A DNA stretch of 64,000 nt from Novosphingobium sp. SG919 (GTDB lineage Bacteria > Pseudomonadota > Alphaproteobacteria > Sphingomonadales > Sphingomonadaceae): assembly GCF_012932495.1 (NCBI RefSeq), contig NZ_JABCNG010000001.1, positions 620,001-684,000 on the forward strand, in the 5' to 3' direction. The notes under the pieces are model-generated. The model was not told the origin of the DNA. It made no database searches and saw only the letters and a program-made list of their open reading frames with translations. The translations under genes and the position numbers were made by a program. Each line of letters starts with the position of its first letter. Positions within the stretch are counted from its first letter, which is position 1. This document shows positions 34,300 through 44,522 of this stretch, in pieces.

Positions 34300-34686
34300 A
34301 TGAAGAAGCTGATTCTCGCCGCTCTCATCCCCGCCACGATGGGCCTTGCCGCGCCGGCCTTTGCCCAGATGCCACCGCCGCCCCCGGGTGGCTGGCACCA
34401 TGGCCCTGGCGATGGCGGGTGGATGAACCCCCAGCGCAACGACGCGATTCGCCGCGATATCGATGGCCTGAGCATGGCCATTGATCGTTCGCAGCAGAAT
34501 CGCACGATCTCGTACCGTGAAGCCAATGGCCTGCGCCGCGATGTCTATGGCATCAAGCGCGCCTATCGCATCGCCGCGCGCAACGGCCTGTCGCGCCAGG
34601 ACGTGCACGATCTGGCGCGTCGCGTGAACGTGGTGCGCATGAAGCTGCATATGGAACGCGCCGACTGGGATCGCGATCGCTGGTGA
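34300..34686 (+). CDS. Small exported helical protein
   Basis: A 128-residue protein with a signal peptide (MKKLILAALIPATMGLAAPAFA). The mature part starts with a proline-rich piece (QMPPPPPGGWHHGPG) and continues as basic helices (NDAIRRDIDGLSMAIDRSQQ, NGLRRDVYGIKRAYRIAARNGLSRQDVHDLARRVNVVR). AAGAAGGA lies 9 bases before the ATG. Similar small periplasmic proteins are common in sphingomonads; the function is unknown. Confidence 0.72.
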   Translation: MKKLILAALIPATMGLAAPAFAQMPPPPPGGWHHGPGDGGWMNPQRNDAIRRDIDGLSMAIDRSQQNRTISYREANGLRRDVYGIKRAYRIAARNGLSRQDVHDLARRVNVVRMKLHMERADWDRDRW

Positions 34687-34792
34687 TCGCAGGCCGCCTT
34701 GCGCGGCCTCAGATAGAAAATGACATGTCGCCCCGGCCATTCTTGCCCTTTCATGCTTGAAATGCGCCGGGGCGATGCTTAACCGCACTAGC

Positions 34793-36223
34793 ATGACCAG
34801 CACCGGCAAGACGCTCTACGAAAAGATCTGGGACGCGCACGTTGTGGAGAACCGCGACGATGGCACGAGCCTGATCTATATCGACCGCCACCTCGTTCAC
34901 GAAGTGACGAGCCCGCAGGCGTTCGAAGCCCTGCGCCTTGCCGGGCGCAAGGTGCGCCGCCCCGATCTTACGCTGGCGGTGCCCGATCACAACCTGCCCA
35001 CCACCGCGCGCCGCGATGCCGCGGGCAACCGCATTCCCATTGCCGATCCCGACTCTGCGCAGCAGTTGGCCATGCTGGAGCGCAATGCCCCCGAATTCGG
35101 CATCCGCTATATCGGCGATGCCGATGCCGCGCAGGGCATCGTCCACGTCGTCGGCCCGGAACAGGGCTTTTCGCTGCCCGGCGCCACGATCGTGTGCGGT
35201 GACAGCCACACCGCCTGCCACGGCGGGCTGGGTGCGCTGGCCTTTGGCATCGGCACGTCGGAAGTGGAACACGTGCTCGCCACGCAGACCCTGCTGCTCA
35301 AGCGCAGCAAGACCATGGAAGTGCGCGTCAACGGCACGCTGGCGCCGGGCGTTTCGGCCAAGGACGTGGTGCTGCATATCACCGGCGTGCTCGGCGCATC
35401 GGGCGGCACCGGCTATGTCATCGAATATACCGGATCGGTGATCCGCGACCTGTCGATCGAAGGACGGTTGACCGTATCGAACATGGCGATCGAGCATGGC
35501 GCCCGCGCCGGCCTGATCGCGCCTGACGAAAAGACCTTCGCTTATGTGAAGGGCCGCCCCTATGCGCCCAGGGGCGCCGACTGGGACACGGCCGTGGCCT
35601 GGTGGAAGAGCCTGGCGACGGATGCGGATGCACAGTACGACAAAGTCGTGGTGATCGATGCGGCGGACATCGCGCCTTCGGTCACTTGGGGCACCAGCCC
35701 CGAAGACGTGCTGCCGATCACCGCCAGCGTGCCCGCGCCCGACAGCTTTGCCGATCCTTCCAAGCAGGAAGCTGCGCGCAAATCGCTGGAATACATGGGT
35801 CTTGAGCCGGGTACCGCGCTCAATTCGGTGGAAATCCAGAACGTGTTCATCGGCAGCTGCACGAACAGCCGGATCGAGGACTTGCGTGCCGCCGCCGCCA
35901 TCCTGAAGGGCCGTCACAAGGCAGACAACGTGCGCTGGGCGATCGTCGTGCCCGGCTCTGGCTTGGTCAAGGCCATGGCCGAGGATGAAGGCCTGGACGT
36001 GATCTTCAAGGACGCGGGCCTGGAATGGCGCGAGCCGGGCTGCTCGGCGTGCCTGGGCATGAACCCGGACAAGGTGCCCGCCGGTGAGCGCTGCGCATCC
36101 ACCTCCAACCGCAATTTCGTCGGCCGCCAGGGGCCGGGTGCGCGCACCCACCTGGTCAGCCCGGCGATGGCGGCTGCCGCGGCCGTTACTGGCCGGTTGA
36201 CGGACGTGCGCGAGCTGGTCTGA
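34793..36223 (+). CDS. leuC: 3-isopropylmalate dehydratase large subunit LeuC
   Basis: A 476-residue aconitase-family subunit for leucine synthesis. It begins [43 protein letters not shown]. The [4Fe-4S] cysteines are in [13 protein letters not shown] and [45 protein letters not shown] is the substrate-binding signature. An in-frame ATG at 34775 may be the true start; neither has a strong ribosome binding site. The partner leuD lies about 785 bp downstream, with two unrelated genes between. Confidence 0.95.
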   Translation: MTSTGKTLYEKIWDAHVVENRDDGTSLIYIDRHLVHEVTSPQAFEALRLAGRKVRRPDLTLAVPDHNLPTTARRDAAGNRIPIADPDSAQQLAMLERNAPEFGIRYIGDADAAQGIVHVVGPEQGFSLPGATIVCGDSHTACHGGLGALAFGIGTSEVEHVLATQTLLLKRSKTMEVRVNGTLAPGVSAKDVVLHITGVLGASGGTGYVIEYTGSVIRDLSIEGRLTVSNMAIEHGARAGLIAPDEKTFAYVKGRPYAPRGADWDTAVAWWKSLATDADAQYDKVVVIDAADIAPSVTWGTSPEDVLPITASVPAPDSFADPSKQEAARKSLEYMGLEPGTALNSVEIQNVFIGSCTNSRIEDLRAAAAILKGRHKADNVRWAIVVPGSGLVKAMAEDEGLDVIFKDAGLEWREPGCSACLGMNPDKVPAGERCASTSNRNFVGRQGPGARTHLVSPAMAAAAAVTGRLTDVRELV

Positions 36224-36252
36224 TCGACTTTCGCAAGTCCGCCTTTGCCCCG

Positions 36253-36720
36253 GTGGTCAATGCGCAGACCCGTGTGCTGGTCTGCGGCAGCCTGCCGGGG
36301 GAGGCGTCGCTCGCTGCGCAGCGCTATTACGCCCACCCTGCCAACCAGTTCTGGCGGCTGATCGGCGGCGTAATCGGGCAGGATCTCGTGCCGCTGGATT
36401 ATCCCGCGCGGCTCGACGCGCTGCTGCGTGCCGGCATCGGCCTGTGGGACACGGTGGCGAGCGCGACACGCGCCGGTAGCCTCGATACCGCGATCCGCGC
36501 AGCGCAACTGGCGCCCTTGGCACAGCTTGCCGCCAGGCTGCCGGTCTTGCGCGCGATCGGTTTCAACGGCGCCACCGCCGCGCGCCATGGCCGCGCACAA
36601 ATGGCAGATTTGCCTGACATTTCATTCATTCAACTGCCGTCAAGCAGCCCGGCCTATTGTGCCGTTACACTGGCGCAAAAGCAGCAGGCGTGGAGTTGTC
36701 TTCAGACATTCCTCGATTGA
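36253..36720 (+). CDS. DNA-deoxyinosine glycosylase-like protein (uracil-DNA-glycosylase superfamily)
   Basis: A 155-residue protein from the GTG at 36253. RVLVCGSLPGEASLAAQRYYAHPANQFWRLIGGV is the motif-A region of family-6-type hypoxanthine-DNA glycosylases, where Asn32 (AHPANQFW) is the expected catalytic residue; IQLPSSSPAY is the second DNA-contact motif. The role is removal of deaminated adenine from DNA. The frame is open upstream with DFRKSAFAPVV, which looks like conserved protein, so the real start may lie closer to or within the leuC stop, possibly at a non-standard codon. It is probably cotranscribed with leuC. Confidence 0.82.
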   Translation: MVNAQTRVLVCGSLPGEASLAAQRYYAHPANQFWRLIGGVIGQDLVPLDYPARLDALLRAGIGLWDTVASATRAGSLDTAIRAAQLAPLAQLAARLPVLRAIGFNGATAARHGRAQMADLPDISFIQLPSSSPAYCAVTLAQKQQAWSCLQTFLD

Positions 36721-36777
36721 ACGTTGCATTGTGCGGCAACCGGGCCAATTCTTGCGGCCCGTAACAAGGAGGAAGGC

Positions 36778-36942
36778 GTGTCCAAGAAGGAAAACTGGGC
36801 CGGAACGGCTGTCCTGGCAGGGGCTGCAGCGGTCGGTTCGGCGGCGCTCGCAGCCGCGCTGCTCTATAGCAACCGTCGCAAGGACCGGGCCAACAAGCCG
36901 GCCAAGGAATCTCCGCTGGGCGACAATCCCGAAACCGATTGA
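36778..36942 (+). CDS. Small single-span membrane protein
   Basis: A 54-residue protein starting at GTG 36778, with AAGGAGGA just upstream. It has one hydrophobic helix (GTAVLAGAAAVGSAALAAALLY, residues 9-30) and a basic, then acidic, soluble tail (SNRRKDRANKPAKES...). The function is unknown. It lies between the glycosylase gene and leuD in the same direction. Confidence 0.6.
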   Translation: MSKKENWAGTAVLAGAAAVGSAALAAALLYSNRRKDRANKPAKESPLGDNPETD

Positions 36943-37008
36943 GCGCAGCCTTGCCCGACACGCTATTTCCGCCGTTGCGCCGGGCGCGGCGGCGGCTATA
37001 GCGGGGGC

Positions 37009-37611
37009 ATGGAACCGGTAAACCACATCGAAGGCCGCGCCATTCCGTTCGGCCGCAAGAACATCGACACCGACGTGATCATCCCGGCCAAGTGGCTCAA
37101 GACGATCAGTCGCGAGGGGCTGGGCCGTGGCGCCTTCGAATCGCTGCGTGCCGATCCCGACAACCTGTTCGACAGCGAAACCTTCAAGGGATCGCCGATC
37201 CTGATCGCGGGCGACAACTTCGGTTGCGGTTCCAGCCGCGAGCATGCCGCCTGGGCGCTGCTCGACCTGGGCATCAAGGCGGTGATCGCGCCGTCGTTTT
37301 CCGACATCTTTTCCGGCAATGCCTTCAAGAACGGCATCCTTACCGTGGTGATGCCGCAGGAACAGGTCGATCGCCTGCTCGAAGTGGCGCAGACCGACCC
37401 AATCTCCATCGATCTCGATGCGCAGACCGTGACCACGCCGTTCCAGGATCGCTTTGCGTTCGAGATCGACGCGTTCCGCAAGCATTGCCTGCTCAACGGC
37501 CTCGACGAAGTGGGCCTGACCCTGGCGCGTGGCGACGCAATCGGTGCGTTCGAAGCGCAATTGGCCGATGCGCGGCCGTTCCTGGCCCAGGGCACTGGCG
37601 TCCCTGCCTAA
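37009..37611 (+). CDS. leuD: 3-isopropylmalate dehydratase small subunit LeuD
   Basis: A 200-residue subunit. [33 protein letters not shown] is the typical start, and [33 protein letters not shown] is the swivelling-domain signature. It forms the leucine-pathway isomerase with LeuC. It ends 32 bp from the convergent transglutaminase gene. Confidence 0.95.
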   Translation: MEPVNHIEGRAIPFGRKNIDTDVIIPAKWLKTISREGLGRGAFESLRADPDNLFDSETFKGSPILIAGDNFGCGSSREHAAWALLDLGIKAVIAPSFSDIFSGNAFKNGILTVVMPQEQVDRLLEVAQTDPISIDLDAQTVTTPFQDRFAFEIDAFRKHCLLNGLDEVGLTLARGDAIGAFEAQLADARPFLAQGTGVPA

Positions 37612-37643
37612 GGGGTAGCCGCGCAGCAAGCGCGCGCGGGCCA

Positions 37644-38537
37644 TCAGTCGACTGGCTCCTCCACCGGGGCCACGTCGACGCAAACCCGCAGGCGCTGGCC
37701 GCCTCCACCATGGAACACGCCATCCATCGGCGCGACATCGGCATAGTCGCGCCCCATGGCCGTGAACACGTGGTCGGTCGAAGCGAGCACCGCGTTGGTG
37801 GGATCGAACCCGACCCAGCCCAATTCGTCGCCGCACCACAGCGCGGCCCAGGCGTGGGTGGCGTCGGCACCCACCAGGCGGGGCTGGCCGGGCGGGGGCA
37901 GGGTGCGCAAATAGCCGCTGACATAGGCGGCTGGCAGGCCATGCCCGCGCGCCGCCACGATCATCACATGGGCAAAATCCTGGCACACCCCATGGCGGGC
38001 GCGAAAGGCTTCCGCAGGCGGGGTGTCGGCCGTGGTCGCGGTGCCATCATAGGTGAATTCGTCGTGGATGGCGTGCATCAGCGCAAGGCCTGCGTCCATC
38101 ACGCTGCGCTTGCCCGCCAGGATACTGCCGGCCCAGCCGACGATCTCGGGGGAAAGCGGCGTCATGGCCGACGGATAGATATAGCTCGCCGGGCCCAGCG
38201 CCGAAAGGTCGCGATGCGCGGCGGCGCAGGCACCGATCTCTGCCACGCTGGGCGTGACCGCCTGGGCCAGGTCGGCCGCAGCCGGCGTCACTTCCACGCG
38301 GAACGTGCTTTCCACGTCCAGCCGATCGAGCGGCTCGCGAATGAACAGGCGGCTGCGGTTGACCAGGAAGGGTCCGGCTTCCTCTTCCATGGTCCAGGGT
38401 TGCGGCGAGACGGAGAGGCGGAACTGGCTAACCGATTGCGTGGGCCAGGGCGCGGGACGCAGGCGCAAGTTGAACCGGGCGAGGCGGACAGGCGCGTCGT
38501 AATCGACGCGTGTTTGATGGCGAATATCGTAGATCAC
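37644..38537 (-). CDS. Transglutaminase-like cysteine peptidase/amidase (operon gene 3)
   Basis: A 297-residue protein. The N-terminal region (YDIRHQTRVDYDAPVRLARFNLRLRPAPWPTQ) is the bacterial transglutaminase N-domain. The catalytic triad is Cys185 (RHGVCQDFAH), His228 (DATHAW) and Asp245 (WVGFDPTNA). The GTG start overlaps the stop of the ATP-grasp gene (GTGA). Transglutaminase-like proteins next to circularly permuted ATP-grasp and alpha-E proteins have been proposed to process or crosslink uncoded peptides; no reaction has been shown that I know of. There is no signal peptide. Confidence 0.88.
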   Translation of the reverse strand: MIYDIRHQTRVDYDAPVRLARFNLRLRPAPWPTQSVSQFRLSVSPQPWTMEEEAGPFLVNRSRLFIREPLDRLDVESTFRVEVTPAAADLAQAVTPSVAEIGACAAAHRDLSALGPASYIYPSAMTPLSPEIVGWAGSILAGKRSVMDAGLALMHAIHDEFTYDGTATTADTPPAEAFRARHGVCQDFAHVMIVAARGHGLPAAYVSGYLRTLPPPGQPRLVGADATHAWAALWCGDELGWVGFDPTNAVLASTDHVFTAMGRDYADVAPMDGVFHGGGGQRLRVCVDVAPVEEPVD

Positions 38538-41044
38538 GCGAGCAGGCTGCCACCGGCCGGGTTTCCGGCCTTTTCGAATTGCAGGAAATAGCGGGTGGAT
38601 ATCGTGTCGGACAGGGTCAGCAGCCGCTGCTCCACATCAGCCAGCCGCGCGAGGTTCCAGCTGGCCACGGGCAGGCTGGACAAGGGCGCCAGGATGGCAC
38701 GCGCTTCCAACAGCGGGGCTTCGGGCAGGTTGTCTTCGCCCAGCGAAGGCAGCGCTTCGATATGGCCGACCAGGGTCTGCGCCTGAAACGCCAGCGAGCG
38801 CGGATTGGTGGGGTCGAGCAGCAGCAGGTCGAGCACCGGCGCCGTGCTGGGCGCGGCCAGATAGCGCGCGCGATAGGTGATCTGGCTGTCCGACAGGTCG
38901 AGCAGCACGCCCAGCGCTTCGGGTGTCTCGATCTGCGCAGACAGCGCCCGCAGCGTCTGGCATAGCGCCACTGCGCGTTCAAGGCGGCGGCCCATGTCGA
39001 GGAAATGGCGCGATGGGCCCAGCGTGAAGTTTTCCGCCAGCAGGCCAGACAGCGCGGACAGGCGCTCGATCAATTCGCGCGCGGCCCGCAACAGCGCGCC
39101 CGGGCGGTGGCCGTCCATCGGTGGCAGCGGGCGGCTGGCGATGCGCCAGAAATCGGTGGTGAAGCGATCGCGCAGAGTCAGCGCCGTGGCGCGGATCGCG
39201 GCAAACAGCGCGCCGACCGAACCGTTCATCGCCGTGTCGGCCAACGCCGCGCGGCAGGCTTGGGGCACGCCCAACCCGGCATCTTCGCGCTCGATTGCGC
39301 CCCAGCTTACCATCAGGTCTACCAGCCGCGCGATCACCTCGGGATTATGCCCGGCGGCCGCGTCCACTTCGATCGAACTGCCAAGTACGGCGCGCACCAC
39401 GCGCACGGTGGTTTCCGCACGCTCCATATAGCGGCCGAACCAGAACAGATTGTCGGCCGCCTGGCTCGCCAGGATGCCCCCGCCGCGTCGCACCGCCGGC
39501 GGGGCGCCCAGTACCGAAGGCGTGGCGCTGACCGTGGCGACATCGACGGCGGTGTCCACCACGCAGACATCGGCGGAAATATCGCCTTCGCCCATCATCG
39601 TCGTGACCATTTCGCCCGACGAGGACAGGCGGGCAAAGCCGCCGGGCATGACGCTCCATTCCCCTGCCGCATTGCGCGCCAGGAAAGCGCGCACGGTAAA
39701 GGCGCGCGGCACGAACGCTTCATCGATCAGCGCCGGCGTGGTGGAAAGAGTAACGATTTCCTGGCCGCAATAGTCCACCGGGCGGCGCTCCATCGCAGCG
39801 AGCAAGGCCCTGCGTTGCGCGGGGCTCAGGCTGCGCCCGGCCACGGGGCGGCCCTGGGGCAGGCCGGCCACTTCCACCCCGAACGCCGCGGTGATCATCA
39901 ACTGGTCCAGCCGCGCGGCGACGTCCTGCGCTTCGCGGGGTTGGCCGCACCACCAGGTGGCGACGTTGGGCAGGATGGGCTCTTCGCCCAGCAGGGCCGA
40001 GAACAGGCGCGGCATGAACGCGGCAAAGGCCGGCGCTTCGAGCACTTCGGCCCCCGGCCAGTTTGCCAGGGTCACGCCGCCACGGTCCAGCGCCTCGAAC
40101 AGGTCGGGCACGCCGATTGCCGATCGCGCATCGAAGCGCAGCGGATCGAGCGCGTTGGTATCGATCCAGCGCCACAGCGCGTCCACCCGCTTGGGCCCGG
40201 CGATGGTGCGCACATAGAGCCGGTCGTCGCTCACCGTCAGGTCGCGGCCTTCGACCAGGGGGAAGCCCAAGTAGCGCGCGAGATGGGCCTGTTCGGGATA
40301 GGACTGGTTGAAGCGGCCGGGCGTGAGCAGGGCGATGCGCGGGTTTTCGCGCTGGCATTCGCGGGCGATGCCGCCGCGCAGATCGGAAAAGAACTGGGCC
40401 ACGCGACGCGCGCGCATGTCGGTGAGCAGGCTGCCGGTCACGCGCGAAAGCGCCAGGCGGTTTTCCAGGGCATAGCCGATGCCGTTGGCCAGGCGCAGGC
40501 GATCGCCCAGCACGCGCCACTGCCCGCGCGGGCCGCGCGCCAGGTCTACCGCATAGACGTGGATATGCGGGCCGCTGCGTGGGCCCACGCCCACCATCGA
40601 TCGGGCGAAATAGCGGCTGCCGGCAATGAGCGCGGCAGGCAGATGGCCATCGGCCACCAGGCGCCCTTCGCCATAGATGTCTTCCACCACGGCTTCGAGC
40701 AGGCGGGCGCGTTGCACCAGGCCGCGTTCCACCTGGGTCCATTCCTGGGCGCCGACGATCAGCGGCATGGGCGAAAGCGGCCAGTCGCGCTCCTCGTCCT
40801 CGCCGGTCAGGCGGAACGACATGCCCAGATCGAGGATCTGGCGGCCGACCAGTTCCTGCACCGCGACGCCGGCTTCCTCGCGCAGGGCCATCAGCCCTTG
40901 CGCCGCCTGCTGCCAGGCCTGGGCCACATCGGGCGCCGCATGGCGATAGAGATCGCCCGCACCCACATCCACCGGATAGCCGGCCAGCCCCACGGGCGGG
41001 CGCCGGCCCGCCGGCGATGGCGGGGTTTCGGGCAGGGTGGCCAC
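38534..41044 (-). CDS. Fused circularly permuted type 2 ATP-grasp / alpha-E domain protein
   Basis: An 836-residue protein. Residues about 25-500 are a circularly permuted ATP-grasp (DUF404/DUF407 type). Recognisable pieces are DLYRHAAPDVAQAW at the start, SGPHIHVYAVDLARGPRGQWRVLGDRLRLANGIGYALENRLALS at 157-200, PRIALLTPGRFNQSYPEQAHLARYLGFPLVEGRDL near 235-270, and PRAFTVRAFLARNAAGEWSVMPGGFARL near 446-473. Residues about 521-830 are an alpha-E domain (ILASQAADNLFWFGRYMERAETTVRVVRAVL, later DMGRRLERAVALCQTL). In many bacteria these are separate neighbouring genes. The ATP-grasp half should form a peptide or amide bond; the substrate is unknown. GTG start, 5 bp after the upstream gene. Confidence 0.9.
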   Translation of the reverse strand: MATLPETPPSPAGRRPPVGLAGYPVDVGAGDLYRHAAPDVAQAWQQAAQGLMALREEAGVAVQELVGRQILDLGMSFRLTGEDEERDWPLSPMPLIVGAQEWTQVERGLVQRARLLEAVVEDIYGEGRLVADGHLPAALIAGSRYFARSMVGVGPRSGPHIHVYAVDLARGPRGQWRVLGDRLRLANGIGYALENRLALSRVTGSLLTDMRARRVAQFFSDLRGGIARECQRENPRIALLTPGRFNQSYPEQAHLARYLGFPLVEGRDLTVSDDRLYVRTIAGPKRVDALWRWIDTNALDPLRFDARSAIGVPDLFEALDRGGVTLANWPGAEVLEAPAFAAFMPRLFSALLGEEPILPNVATWWCGQPREAQDVAARLDQLMITAAFGVEVAGLPQGRPVAGRSLSPAQRRALLAAMERRPVDYCGQEIVTLSTTPALIDEAFVPRAFTVRAFLARNAAGEWSVMPGGFARLSSSGEMVTTMMGEGDISADVCVVDTAVDVATVSATPSVLGAPPAVRRGGGILASQAADNLFWFGRYMERAETTVRVVRAVLGSSIEVDAAAGHNPEVIARLVDLMVSWGAIEREDAGLGVPQACRAALADTAMNGSVGALFAAIRATALTLRDRFTTDFWRIASRPLPPMDGHRPGALLRAARELIERLSALSGLLAENFTLGPSRHFLDMGRRLERAVALCQTLRALSAQIETPEALGVLLDLSDSQITYRARYLAAPSTAPVLDLLLLDPTNPRSLAFQAQTLVGHIEALPSLGEDNLPEAPLLEARAILAPLSSLPVASWNLARLADVEQRLLTLSDTISTRYFLQFEKAGNPAGGSLLA

Positions 41045-41049
41045 CGTGG

Positions 41050-44000
41050 TCAGGCCAGCCCGGCGGGGCGGCGCAGGTCGAGCGTCATCGGGAATTCCCC
41101 AGGCATTTCGGCCGGCGGCACCGGCAGGGGGCCGGGCGAATGGCCATGGTCCTGAAACCGTGCGCGCCGCCGCGCTTCGGCTTCATAGCCGTTGATCGGC
41201 ACCGAATCGTAATTGCGCCCCCCCGGATGGGCCACATGATAGACGCAGCCCCCCAGCGAGCGCTGGCTCCAGGTATCGAAGATATCGAACGTGAGCGGCG
41301 CATGGGGCGGCAGCATCGGATGCATGCAATTGGCCGGCAGCCAGGCCTTGTAGCGCACGCCGCCCACCGCTTCGCCGGGCGTGCCGGTATAGCTCAAGGG
41401 CACGCGGCGCCCGTTGCAGGTGATTACGTGGCGGCCCGGCACGAGGCCGGCCGCGCGCACTTGCAACCGCTCGGTCGAACTGTCGACATAGCGCACGGTG
41501 CCGCCGATCGCGCCGGTTTCGCCCAGCACGTTCCAGGGTTCGAGCGCATGGCTCACTTCCAGGTGCACGCCGCCCCCTTCCACCGCGCCGTGTACGGGGA
41601 AGCGGAACTGGCGCTGCGCTTCGAACCACACGGGATCGAAATCATAGCCTGCGCCGCGCAGATCGGCCAGCACATCGAGGAAATCGGTCCACACGAAATG
41701 CGGCAGCATGAACTTGTCGTGCAACTGCGTGCCCCAGCGCACCAGCGGGCCATCCACCGGCTGGCGCCAGAACCAGGCACATAGCGCGCGCAGCAGCAAT
41801 TGCTGGGCGAGCGACATGCGCGCATCCGGCGGCATCTCGAACCCGCGAAACTCGACGAGGCCCAGCCGCCCGGTGGGGCCATCGGGCGAAAACAGCTTGT
41901 CGATGCAGATTTCGGTGCGGTGGGTATTGCCCGTCACGTCTACCAGCAAGTTGCGGAACAGGCGATCGACCACCCAGGCGAGCGGCTGGGGCTGATCCGG
42001 GCCGGGCACTTGCGATAGCGCGATTTCCAGCTCGTAAAGCCCGTCGTGCCGCGCTTCGTCGATGCGCGGCGCCTGGCAGGTGGGGCCGATGAACATGCCG
42101 GAAAACAGATAGGACAGGCTGGGATGGCGCTGCCAATAGATCACGAACGACTTGAGCAGATCGGGCCGGCGGATGAACGGGCTGTCGAGCAGGGTCGGCC
42201 CGCCCAGCACGATGTGGTTGCCCCCGCCGGTGCCGATGGCGCGGCCATCGACCATGAACTTGTCGGCCGTCAGCCCAATTTCGCGGGCGCAGCGATAAAG
42301 CGTTTCGGTGATGTCCACCGATTCCGCCCATGAGCCGGCAGGCTGGATGTTCACTTCGATCACGCCGGGATCGGGCGTGACTTTGAGCACCATCAGCCGC
42401 GGGTCGGGCGGTGGGGGATAGCCTTCGATGCGCACCGGCAGGCGGGTTTCCTCGGCCACGGCTTCCACGCTGGCAATCAGGTCGAGATAGTCTTCCAGCG
42501 TTTCGACCGGCGGGATGAACACGCACAAGTGATCGCCGCGCGGCTCCACGGTGATCGCCGTGCGCACCGCGCCTTCGATGGCGATGGTCTGTTCCACGCG
42601 GCTCTGCCGCACCGGATCGGCACTGTGCCGCTCATGCCCCTGCGCCCGCGCCTCGCGGCTGCGATCCTCGTGGGACATCTCGCCGGGCGTGAGCGCATCG
42701 CGCGTCTGCACCGCGCGTTCCACCACTTGCGCGCGGAAATCGGCCAGCGGTTCGCGTGGCTCGGCCGTGTCGCGTGGGTGAATATAGGGATAGGCCGAGG
42801 GCGGCACGTAGGGCAGCGAATTGAGCGGCAGGCGATAGCCCAGCGCGCTGTCGCCCGGCACGGCAAACAGCGCGCCGCGGCGCAGCTTCCACTTTTCCGA
42901 ATACCAGTGGCCGGCGGCATGGGCGCGGCGCGTCTGCCAGGGCTGTTGCCGCTGGATCGGCAGGACATGCCCCACCGGCTTGGTCAGCCCGCGCTGGAAC
43001 GTGCGGACAAAGCGCTGGCGCACTTCGGGATCGTCCAGCTTGGGATCGGTGGGCTCGGTGTTTTCGGGCAGGTCCGCCTCGCGCACGATCCATTCCAGTG
43101 CGTCTTCGTAGACCGGGGCGACATTCTCGGGGGCCACGCCCAGCACGGCGGCCGTCTCGCGCAGGAACAGCGCGGCGTCGTCGGCATCCACGCCGGTGAC
43201 GCTGTCATCGGGCAGGCGATCGCCGGCGATCAGGCTTTCATCGCGCCAGATCGGCACGCCGTCCTTGCGCCAATAGATCGAATAGCCCCAGCGCGGGAGG
43301 CTTTCGCCCGGATACCACTTGCCCTGGCCGTGGTGCAGCAGCGATCCCGGCGCAAAGTGATCGCGCAGCTTGCGGATGAGCCGGTCGGCGTACCAGGCCT
43401 TGGTGGGCCCCACCGCGCTGCTGTTCCATTCGGGCGCCTCGAAATCGCCATCGGCCACGAACGTGGGTTCGCCGCCGATCGTCAGGCGCACGTCCTGGTT
43501 GGCAAGGTCGGCATCGACTTGCTGGCCCAGCGCATCGAGCGCGTCCCAGCGCGCATCGGTGAACGGCTTGGTGATGCGCACCGCTTCGGCAATGCGCGAA
43601 ACCTGCATTTCGAAATGGAAATCGGAATGCACCGGTTCCAGCACCACACCTTCGATCGGCGCGGCGGAGCGATAGTGCGGCGTGGCGCAGAGCGGAATGT
43701 GTCCTTCGCCAGCAAACAGTCCCCAGGTGGCGTCCAGTCCGATCCAGCCCGCGCCCGGCAGATAGACTTCGGTCCAGGCATGCAGGTCGCACACGTCCTG
43801 CGCCACGCCGGCCGGGCCATCCACCGCGGCGACATCGGGCGTCAGCTGGATCGAATAGCCCGAGACGAAACGCGCGGCAAAGCCCAGGCGGCGCAGCAGA
43901 TGCACCAGGAGCCAGGCCGAATCGCGGCACGATCCGCTGCCCACGTCGAGCGTTTCCTCAGGGCTTTGCACGCCCGGCTCCATGCGGATGACATAGCCGA

Positions 44001-44463
44001 CCGCCTGGTTGACCGCCTGGTTGATCGCCACCAGGAAGTCGATCGTGCGCCCCTGGTGGCCGGTAAAGCGCGCCAGCAATTCATCGAACAGCGGGCCTTG
44101 CGCTTCGGTTTCAAAGCAGGCGGCCAGATCGGCTTTCAGTTCCTCTGCATAAACAAAGGGATAGGTTTCGGCATATTCCTCGACAAAGAAATCGAACGGA
44201 TTGATCACCACCAGATCGGCAAGCAGGTCGACCGAGATTTCGAAGTGATCGATCGGATCGGGAAAAACCACCCGCGCCAGCCAGTTGCCATAAGGGTCCT
44301 GCTGCCAGTTGATGAAGTGATTGGCCGGGCTGATCTTCAGCGAATAGTTCGGCACGGCAGTGCGGCTGTGCGCCGCCGGCCGCAATCGGATCACCTGCGG
44401 GCCCAATCGAACCGGCTTGGAATAGGTATAGCGCGTGAGGTGATGGAGGCCCGCCTTGATCAT
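41050..44463 (-). CDS. Large transglutaminase-like protein with DUF2126 (operon gene 1)
   Basis: An 1137-residue protein. The N-terminal 300 residues are a transglutaminase domain with triad Cys179 ([10 protein letters not shown]), His228 (DLHAWTEV) and Asp244 (IGLDATWG). The remaining 800 or so residues are DUF2126, with TIGGEPTFV near residue 330, [46 protein letters not shown] after it, and an [16 protein letters not shown] segment near the middle of the domain. The latter two look like a second amide-bond-type catalytic fold. Family members are about 1100 residues, so it is full length. It is the first gene of a tight three-gene operon, starting 60 bp from the TRIC channel gene. Confidence 0.9.
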   Translation of the reverse strand: MIKAGLHHLTRYTYSKPVRLGPQVIRLRPAAHSRTAVPNYSLKISPANHFINWQQDPYGNWLARVVFPDPIDHFEISVDLLADLVVINPFDFFVEEYAETYPFVYAEELKADLAACFETEAQGPLFDELLARFTGHQGRTIDFLVAINQAVNQAVGYVIRMEPGVQSPEETLDVGSGSCRDSAWLLVHLLRRLGFAARFVSGYSIQLTPDVAAVDGPAGVAQDVCDLHAWTEVYLPGAGWIGLDATWGLFAGEGHIPLCATPHYRSAAPIEGVVLEPVHSDFHFEMQVSRIAEAVRITKPFTDARWDALDALGQQVDADLANQDVRLTIGGEPTFVADGDFEAPEWNSSAVGPTKAWYADRLIRKLRDHFAPGSLLHHGQGKWYPGESLPRWGYSIYWRKDGVPIWRDESLIAGDRLPDDSVTGVDADDAALFLRETAAVLGVAPENVAPVYEDALEWIVREADLPENTEPTDPKLDDPEVRQRFVRTFQRGLTKPVGHVLPIQRQQPWQTRRAHAAGHWYSEKWKLRRGALFAVPGDSALGYRLPLNSLPYVPPSAYPYIHPRDTAEPREPLADFRAQVVERAVQTRDALTPGEMSHEDRSREARAQGHERHSADPVRQSRVEQTIAIEGAVRTAITVEPRGDHLCVFIPPVETLEDYLDLIASVEAVAEETRLPVRIEGYPPPPDPRLMVLKVTPDPGVIEVNIQPAGSWAESVDITETLYRCAREIGLTADKFMVDGRAIGTGGGNHIVLGGPTLLDSPFIRRPDLLKSFVIYWQRHPSLSYLFSGMFIGPTCQAPRIDEARHDGLYELEIALSQVPGPDQPQPLAWVVDRLFRNLLVDVTGNTHRTEICIDKLFSPDGPTGRLGLVEFRGFEMPPDARMSLAQQLLLRALCAWFWRQPVDGPLVRWGTQLHDKFMLPHFVWTDFLDVLADLRGAGYDFDPVWFEAQRQFRFPVHGAVEGGGVHLEVSHALEPWNVLGETGAIGGTVRYVDSSTERLQVRAAGLVPGRHVITCNGRRVPLSYTGTPGEAVGGVRYKAWLPANCMHPMLPPHAPLTFDIFDTWSQRSLGGCVYHVAHPGGRNYDSVPINGYEAEARRRARFQDHGHSPGPLPVPPAEMPGEFPMTLDLRRPAGLA

Positions 44464-44522
44464 AAGACGGGAGGGTGCCCCAATTCATGCTGCGCTGCAA
44501 CGCACAATCCGCTGGCGTGCGA

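Noticed and set aside
39005..41155. 716-codon open frame antisense to the ATP-grasp gene
   Set aside because: Composition is typical of a shadow frame, and the minus-strand protein has recognisable conserved motifs over its whole length. The same reasoning removes 42529-44559 and 61982-63970.
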